Shown here: positions 15,275 to 18,795 of the stretch, in pieces | Position numbering within the stretch: the first letter of the stretch is position 1 | Layout of the letters: every line of letters starts with the position of its first letter | Assembly: GCA_948956705.1 (NCBI GenBank) | Contig: CARCZS010000037.1 | Location: forward strand, 1 to 18,795 | Source of the DNA: an uncultured Phocaeicola sp. | Lineage (GTDB): Bacteria; Bacteroidota; Bacteroidia; Bacteroidales; Bacteroidaceae | Reading direction: 5' to 3' | Length of the DNA: 18,795 nt | Program-made: the position numbers and the translations under genes | The notes under the pieces: generated by a model | Seen by the model: only the letters and a program-made list of their open reading frames with translations | The model's database searches: none | What the model was told of the DNA's origin: nothing

Positions 15275-15300
15275 TACCCACCTAGATAAACACAATGACC

Positions 15301-15948
15301 ATGAAAAACAAACTATATTTTATTATAGTAGCCACGCTGCTGTGTCCAACATCGCTATATGCACAATCCGGCACTGACAAACGATCCGTTCTATCCTTTC
15401 AGACAGGTCCTACCCTCTACACCGGAAAGCTGATAGGAATAGCAGGATATTCCTCGAATTTGCGCAACGGCATAGGTTGGTCAGGAAGTTATACTTACCT
15501 GGTAGGAAACAAGCCTGCCATTAGAGCCGGATTCGGAATACTTTATCAAGGCAGCCGGTATACAGGCAACACGACAAATACCACAGACAAGATTCAAACA
15601 CACTATTTTGCTCCACAGTTCTCCCTGCATTGGCTGAAACAACAATTCGATTGGTATTTTACTACCGGAACCGGATACCAGTTATATAAAGACGACAGTA
15701 TGGTATATGATAAACCACGAAAAGTATCCATGAACAAATGGGCGGCAAACTTTGGAGTAGGCGGAGAATACCACCTTTTCACCCATTGGGGGATCAGTGC
15801 AAGGATAAGCTATATCCTGGCGTATTCCGGTGAATATTCCGTCCGCTACCATCATAAAGAATGGATGGTACAACCACATTATCCGATGAACGGTTCGGAT
15901 GACATTTCTCAATTATCTTTCTCGGCAGGTATTAACTATCACTTTTAA
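15301..15948 (+). CDS. Outer membrane beta-barrel protein
   Basis: 215 residues from the ATG at 15301 (the ATG at 15295 would add two residues before the basic MKNK start). The signal peptide ends LYA at residue 21. The mature part alternates polar and aromatic residues in short strands and ends in NYHF, a terminal aromatic typical of small outer-membrane barrels (about eight strands). No specific family is recognised and the function is unknown. A lipoprotein gene follows 12 bases later in the same unit. Confidence 0.8.
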   Translation: MKNKLYFIIVATLLCPTSLYAQSGTDKRSVLSFQTGPTLYTGKLIGIAGYSSNLRNGIGWSGSYTYLVGNKPAIRAGFGILYQGSRYTGNTTNTTDKIQTHYFAPQFSLHWLKQQFDWYFTTGTGYQLYKDDSMVYDKPRKVSMNKWAANFGVGGEYHLFTHWGISARISYILAYSGEYSVRYHHKEWMVQPHYPMNGSDDISQLSFSAGINYHF

Positions 15949-15960
15949 AAAATTCAGACC

Positions 15961-16458
15961 ATGATTAAATATCTTAGTACAATAGTATTAACTGTCGCGT
16001 TATGCTGTGCCTGCGATGGAGAAGACTTTTCAGCAGATCCTACTCTCATGCCACCTGCCACTCAGACAGGCGCCAATACCTTTGGCTGTCTGATAGACGG
16101 CTGGGTATATACAGGACAACGCTATGGACCGGACCATAAAGCATCCTACTATCCTGCTTATAATGAAGATGAAAAAGCAACAGTCCATGTATACGTTTGG
16201 GTAGATGACAATACGTCTATTTCTTTCAATATCATTGACCCGAAAGAAAAAAATATCACCGTTTACAGTGATATTGAAAAGATGGATAATGACCAGACTA
16301 TCTATACCGACGCCGTATTCAAAGATGGTAATAAACAAGAAGAAAGACTGGAAGACGGCATTGTCAATATTACCCGCTTTGATTTGAACAACAGAATAAT
16401 CAGCGGAACTTTTGAAGGAAGAAGAGTGACAGAAGGGCGTTTTGATTTAACATTCTAA
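15961..16458 (+). CDS. Hypothetical lipoprotein (DUF6252/DUF5025-like)
   Basis: 165 residues with lipobox LCCAC (Cys18). The mature start TQTGANTFGCLIDGWVY (35-51) is the signature of a Bacteroidetes lipoprotein group in which a TxTGxNTFGCxVDG motif precedes a beta-sandwich-like domain; the C-terminus ends EGRFDLTF. The family assignment is from memory and approximate. It has no Asp/Gly exclusion change at position 19-20 that I can interpret (Asp19 follows the lipidated Cys). Co-transcribed with the barrel gene; likely surface or periplasmic. Function unknown. Confidence 0.8.
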   Translation: MIKYLSTIVLTVALCCACDGEDFSADPTLMPPATQTGANTFGCLIDGWVYTGQRYGPDHKASYYPAYNEDEKATVHVYVWVDDNTSISFNIIDPKEKNITVYSDIEKMDNDQTIYTDAVFKDGNKQEERLEDGIVNITRFDLNNRIISGTFEGRRVTEGRFDLTF

Positions 16459-16462
16459 CATA

Positions 16463-16500
16463 TACCCGTTGACAACTTAAACTCAGCTTGCCAACGGGTA
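16463..16500. terminator. 9-bp hairpin between convergent genes
   Basis: TACCCGTTG (16463-16471) pairs perfectly with CAACGGGTA (16492-16500) around a 20-nt loop, between the lipoprotein stop and the GH105 stop. There is no T-run, so it is a possible bidirectional terminator by position. Confidence 0.5.
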
Positions 16501-16514
16501 AATTAATCTCTTTC

Positions 16515-17813
16515 TTATTTTATCTTATCATACTGATCATTCGCACTAATCTCCGTGTATTTAGGCGCATCAATCATTTCCACCAAAGCGCGTAACACAG
16601 GCCCTTCACCCATCGGATCATTTTCCTGAGTGGGACGATTATAATAAAATACGGTGGAAGGCATAATACCTGTACCGACACAAATAGCCGTCACATCACC
16701 ATTCTCTGAAATTTTTGACAACATTCCTTTGAATCCCTGCCATGCTACATAAATGAAATCCGGATGCAACCATCCTTCCTTCACACCTTTAGCTATGCCA
16801 AATACAAACATAGAACTACCGGTAATTTCTTCATAAGAATCTTCTTTATCCAACAACTGATGCCACAAACCGTTTTTCCCTTGATACCGCGCTACCCCAC
16901 TAGCCTGCATCTGGAAATTCTTTATCACATCCTCACGCATAGGATGATTTTCCGGCATTCTTGCCAACAGATCGGCTGTCGCCATAAAAATCCATCCATT
17001 GGCCCGGGACCAATGCGCCACTCCATGTTCCTTATTATCCGTATGATAGCAATGATAATAAATCTGTTTTTCAGGACACCACAAATATCGTGTATAATTC
17101 AATATCTGATTGGCCGCATCATCAAAATACTTCTTTTCACCAGTAACCTCTCCCATTCGGGAAATAAAAGACACCGCCATAAACGCATCATCTGCCCAAA
17201 TTGTATTTTCATGAGGCCATAAACGGGCTATAGTTCCATCGGCCAAACGAGGTTCTGAAACCATAATATGATGATTGGTTGTTTCAATATATTTTTGAAA
17301 AGCATCATCTGGATGACGCTGGTTCAAAGTTATCAAACTAGCCCCCATAGGACCGTTGTCATCCAAGCGCTTGTTTCTATAAATCATATGCCAAGTAAGA
17401 CGGGGAACCGCCCTCCATCCTCCTTCACGGAAAGTCTTATCATACAAACGATGAAAATAAGACTGATTAGTTTTGTCAAAAATAAACTTCATATTCTTCA
17501 GCACATAATCCTCATATTTCCGGTTCTGTATTTTATCACCCAACTCCATCAAAGCCATATTCGTTACTCCGTTTGTATAATGCCAATTCAAATATTTACT
17601 ATTGACACGTATATCCGGATTTAAAGAAACATTGTCCAAAGAAATGTATACTTTACCTGTTTTTACATCTTTGAACTCATAAACCGTAGAAGCAACAATA
17701 CGATCGGCTATCTTTATAGCCATCTCTTTGGGCACAGTGTTGTCCTGTGCCATTAAGGGGAATAATCCTATCGCAAACAATAAAATGCCTGCACAACCAT
17801 AACGTTTAACCAT
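16515..17813 (-). CDS. GH105 unsaturated glucuronyl/galacturonyl hydrolase
   Basis: 432 residues with a signal peptide (cleavage after LMA, residue 22). The rest is an (alpha/alpha)6 barrel of the GH88/GH105 type (YteR/YesR-like): LNWHYTNGV (75-83), RLDDNGPMGAS (149-159) with Asp151/152, IWADDAFMA (205-213) with the likely proton donor among Asp208/209, and AHWSRANGWIFMA (266-278). The family removes unsaturated uronic residues left by polysaccharide lyases, acting on rhamnogalacturonan and related oligosaccharides. It is exported, probably to the periplasm. No SusC/SusD, lyase or sugar regulator is nearby, so its substrate cannot be read from context. Confidence 0.92.
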   Translation of the reverse strand: MVKRYGCAGILLFAIGLFPLMAQDNTVPKEMAIKIADRIVASTVYEFKDVKTGKVYISLDNVSLNPDIRVNSKYLNWHYTNGVTNMALMELGDKIQNRKYEDYVLKNMKFIFDKTNQSYFHRLYDKTFREGGWRAVPRLTWHMIYRNKRLDDNGPMGASLITLNQRHPDDAFQKYIETTNHHIMVSEPRLADGTIARLWPHENTIWADDAFMAVSFISRMGEVTGEKKYFDDAANQILNYTRYLWCPEKQIYYHCYHTDNKEHGVAHWSRANGWIFMATADLLARMPENHPMREDVIKNFQMQASGVARYQGKNGLWHQLLDKEDSYEEITGSSMFVFGIAKGVKEGWLHPDFIYVAWQGFKGMLSKISENGDVTAICVGTGIMPSTVFYYNRPTQENDPMGEGPVLRALVEMIDAPKYTEISANDQYDKIK

Positions 17814-17879
17814 ACAACCTAAATTTAATTTTTTATTTTTATACTAACAACCTCTATATTCCACCGAAATAAAAAGTCC

Positions 17880-17932
17880 GGCTATCTTTTAATATTCTTC
17901 AAAGATAAAGCCATCTTCCCGTTTCGTACAAA
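17880..17932 (-). promoter_or_regulatory. GH105 promoter embedded in a dyad
   Basis: Minus-strand -33 TTTG (17932-17929), 21-bp spacer, -7 TATCTTTG (17907-17900): a near-perfect promoter with a leader of about 80 nt. The -7 box forms one arm of an inverted repeat: AAAGATA (17901-17907) with TATCTTT (17883-17889), extended by GGC/GCC. A weaker second candidate (GTTG at 17848-17851, TAAATTTA at 17820-17827) would give a nearly leaderless mRNA. Confidence 0.75.
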
Positions 17933-18154
17933 TTTTCATCCTACTTTTTAAGGGTAATATCCACATTTTCAGTTTTAGAGTATATAATGTATAATGTGCT
18001 CATGATTTTATACTAAGAGAAAGAAATTCTGTTCATGATTCCTGTAACAAGAGTAACAAATGTAAATCTACCTCATTATCAACACGCTAATTATTTCTGT
18101 GTAAGTTCTGAGATCAACACTGAATTTATTATGTAAATTTACTAAAATGTTTGC
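17933..18154. other. AT-rich non-coding gap
   Basis: No gene, RNA or clear repeat is seen between the GH105 promoter and the broken toxin gene. The antitoxin that normally precedes an AbiEii gene is not here. Confidence 0.6.
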
Positions 18155-18358
18155 ATGAAAGGTTTAGCTCCACACACGCTGCAAGTTTTTGAAGCCGTTT
18201 CTAAGTTGGACTGCATCAAATCCTATCTCTTGGTAGGTGGCACTGCCTTGTCATTGCAAATGGGAACTCGGCAAAGTGAAGACTTGGACTTTATGAAATG
18301 GCGTACCTCTAAAACAGAGAAAATGGAAGTGGCATGGTATCAGATAGAGAAACAATAG
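18155..18358 (+). pseudogene. Truncated AbiEii/AbiGii nucleotidyltransferase toxin
   Basis: 67 codons that match only the N-terminus of the AbiEii/AbiGii toxin family: the LVGGTALSLQMG nucleotidyltransferase glycine motif (27-38) and SEDLDF (41-46) with the DxD-type acidic pair. Full proteins run to about 230-300 residues; this one ends abruptly after AWYQIEKQ, and I could not find a continuation in the next 100 bases in any frame. No AbiEi-type antitoxin precedes it. It is most likely a decayed remnant of a type IV toxin-antitoxin locus at the edge of an inserted element. Confidence 0.75.
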
Positions 18359-18429
18359 TGAAACAACAGCTATATATTAGGAGTAAATCAACCAAGAGCA
18401 ACAGATTTATATCTGGAGGGTCTGCAAAC

Positions 18430-18460
18430 AAAAAAGGCTGTATTCCGTTAGGAATCAGCC
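18430..18460 (-). terminator. Intrinsic terminator after the tRNA-like gene
   Basis: Stem 18436-18446 with 18451-18460 (ten pairs, one bulged base, loop of four), followed on the minus strand by six T (complement of 18430-18435). It starts about 10 bases after the tRNA-like 3' end. A four-T run on the other side could let it work weakly in both directions. Confidence 0.8.
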
Positions 18461-18470
18461 TTTTAGTTTG

Positions 18471-18575
18471 TGGACCAGCCTGGGCTTGAACCAGGGACCT
18501 CCAGATTATGAGTCTGTTGCCGAGCACGACAAATCCTGCGGATTTATCGTGTGTAACCAACTGAGCTACAAGACT
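18471..18575 (-). pseudogene. tRNA-Met(CAU)-like sequence with a hairpin insertion
   Basis: The 3' half is excellent: anticodon arm CAGA-CTCATAA-TCTG (anticodon CAT), variable loop, T-arm CCTGG-TTCAAGC-CCAGG, and acceptor strand CTGGTCC plus A. The 5' half has TAGCTCAGTTGGTTA, a normal D-arm start. The D-loop is then interrupted by a 12-bp hairpin (18525-18536 with 18540-18551, loop of three). The 5' acceptor strand (18569-18575, read AGTCTTG) does not pair with CTGGTCC, where GGACCAG is expected. It is therefore unlikely to yield a working tRNA. It is either a decayed tRNA or an attachment-site copy made by an integrating element. Confidence 0.7.
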
Positions 18576-18586
18576 TTTTAAGCGTT

Positions 18587-18641
18587 CGTAAACCTGTTAA
18601 TGAACTCTATTAAGAACGTATCGGTAAACCAGCGGTAAACA
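18587..18641. repeat. GGTAAAC short repeats (possible integrase arm sites)
   Basis: CGTAAACC (18587-18594), CGGTAAACC (18622-18630) and CGGTAAACA (18633-18641) share GTAAAC; the last two are 11 bp apart. The pair is flanked by the inverted repeat AAGAACG (18612-18618) and CGTTCTT (18644-18650). Placed beside a tRNA 3' half, this resembles the arm-type sites of tyrosine-recombinase attachment regions. No integrase gene is in the window. Confidence 0.5.
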
Positions 18642-18654
18642 ATCGTTCTTGTTG

Positions 18655-18686
18655 CAAAGTTAGTCAATGTTGCATTGTTATGCAAT
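18655..18686 (-). promoter_or_regulatory. Leftward promoter upstream of the tRNA-like region
   Basis: Minus-strand -33 ATTG (18686-18683), 20-bp spacer, -7 TAACTTTG (18662-18655). The spacer contains a 6-bp palindromic hairpin, TTGCAT-TGTT-ATGCAA (18670-18685), a possible operator. It would transcribe the repeats and the tRNA-like gene. Confidence 0.65.
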
Positions 18687-18700
18687 AATTATATCTTATA

Positions 18701-18727
18701 ATTGGAGTTGCTCCAATCACTTTTTTA
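18701..18727 (+). terminator. Hairpin with T-run at the right edge
   Basis: ATTGGAG (18701-18707), loop TTG, CTCCAAT (18711-18717), then six T at 18722-18727. It could be a weak rightward terminator or a recombination-related inverted repeat. The remaining bases to 18795 show nothing recognisable. Confidence 0.4.
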
Positions 18728-18795
18728 CCTACGTGGAAGTATTATAGTTTTTATAAAATCTCGTGCTTGGCAGAATCAGATTATTCACCATGCTG

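Noticed and set aside
15192..15377. 61-codon plus-strand frame before the barrel gene
   Set aside because: Overlaps the barrel gene promoter and start in another frame; no recognisable feature.
18309..18560. 83-codon minus-strand frame over the tRNA-like sequence
   Set aside because: Reads through a structured RNA and its terminator; not a protein gene.

Overview
The window looks like chromosomal DNA of a gut Bacteroidales species, most likely Bacteroides or Phocaeicola (B. vulgatus/dorei group). The reasons are the Bacteroides-type promoters (-33 TTTG, a spacer of about 20 bp, -7 TAnnTTTG), starts without Shine-Dalgarno sites, many signal-peptide and lipobox proteins, and families typical of the order (VirE/DUF3874 protein, ptb-buk, DUF6132, GH105, an OMP_b-brl_3 type receptor, bacterial glutaminyl cyclase). 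The species call is an inference from gene content.

Layout. 1-596 has no gene. It holds two copies of a 26-nt repeat and a striking 84-bp array of four TCAC-N4-GTGA dyads spaced exactly 22 bp apart. A strong promoter follows, then a VirE/VapE-like SF3 ATPase with a DUF3874 tail (597-1847). Next come a leftward ptb-buk pair (3976-1985) and, divergently, a fused C26 glutamine amidotransferase/M19 dipeptidase (4053-5810), a lipoprotein glutaminyl cyclase and SufE. A 12-bp perfect hairpin separates SufE from a convergent TonB-dependent-receptor-like protein (9434-7359). A histidine kinase and OmpR-type regulator (9567-11709) diverge from that receptor.

From 14771 leftward to 11706 lies a probable five-gene operon: DUF6132 membrane protein, lipoprotein thioredoxin, MarR regulator, exported VanX-like D-Ala-D-Ala dipeptidase, THUMP-like methyltransferase. 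Its promoter (TTTG, 20 bp, TATATTTG) sits between two perfect TTTCCTNAGGAAA palindromes whose centres are 52 bp apart. The best explanation is autoregulation by the MarR protein, possibly tied to redox state. Further right are a small DUF6582-like gene, a beta-barrel protein with a lipoprotein (15301-16458), and an orphan GH105 unsaturated-uronyl hydrolase (17813-16515) with a promoter embedded in a dyad.

17930-18795 looks like the edge of an integrated element. It has an AbiEii toxin gene cut off after 67 codons, a tRNA-Met(CAU)-like sequence with a perfect 3' half but a degenerate 5' acceptor strand and a 12-bp hairpin in its D-loop, its terminator, short GGTAAAC repeats resembling integrase arm sites, and a strong leftward promoter.

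The items most worth follow-up are the 22-bp-phased dyad array, the operator-bracketed redox operon, the C26-M19 fusion, and the interrupted tRNA/att region.
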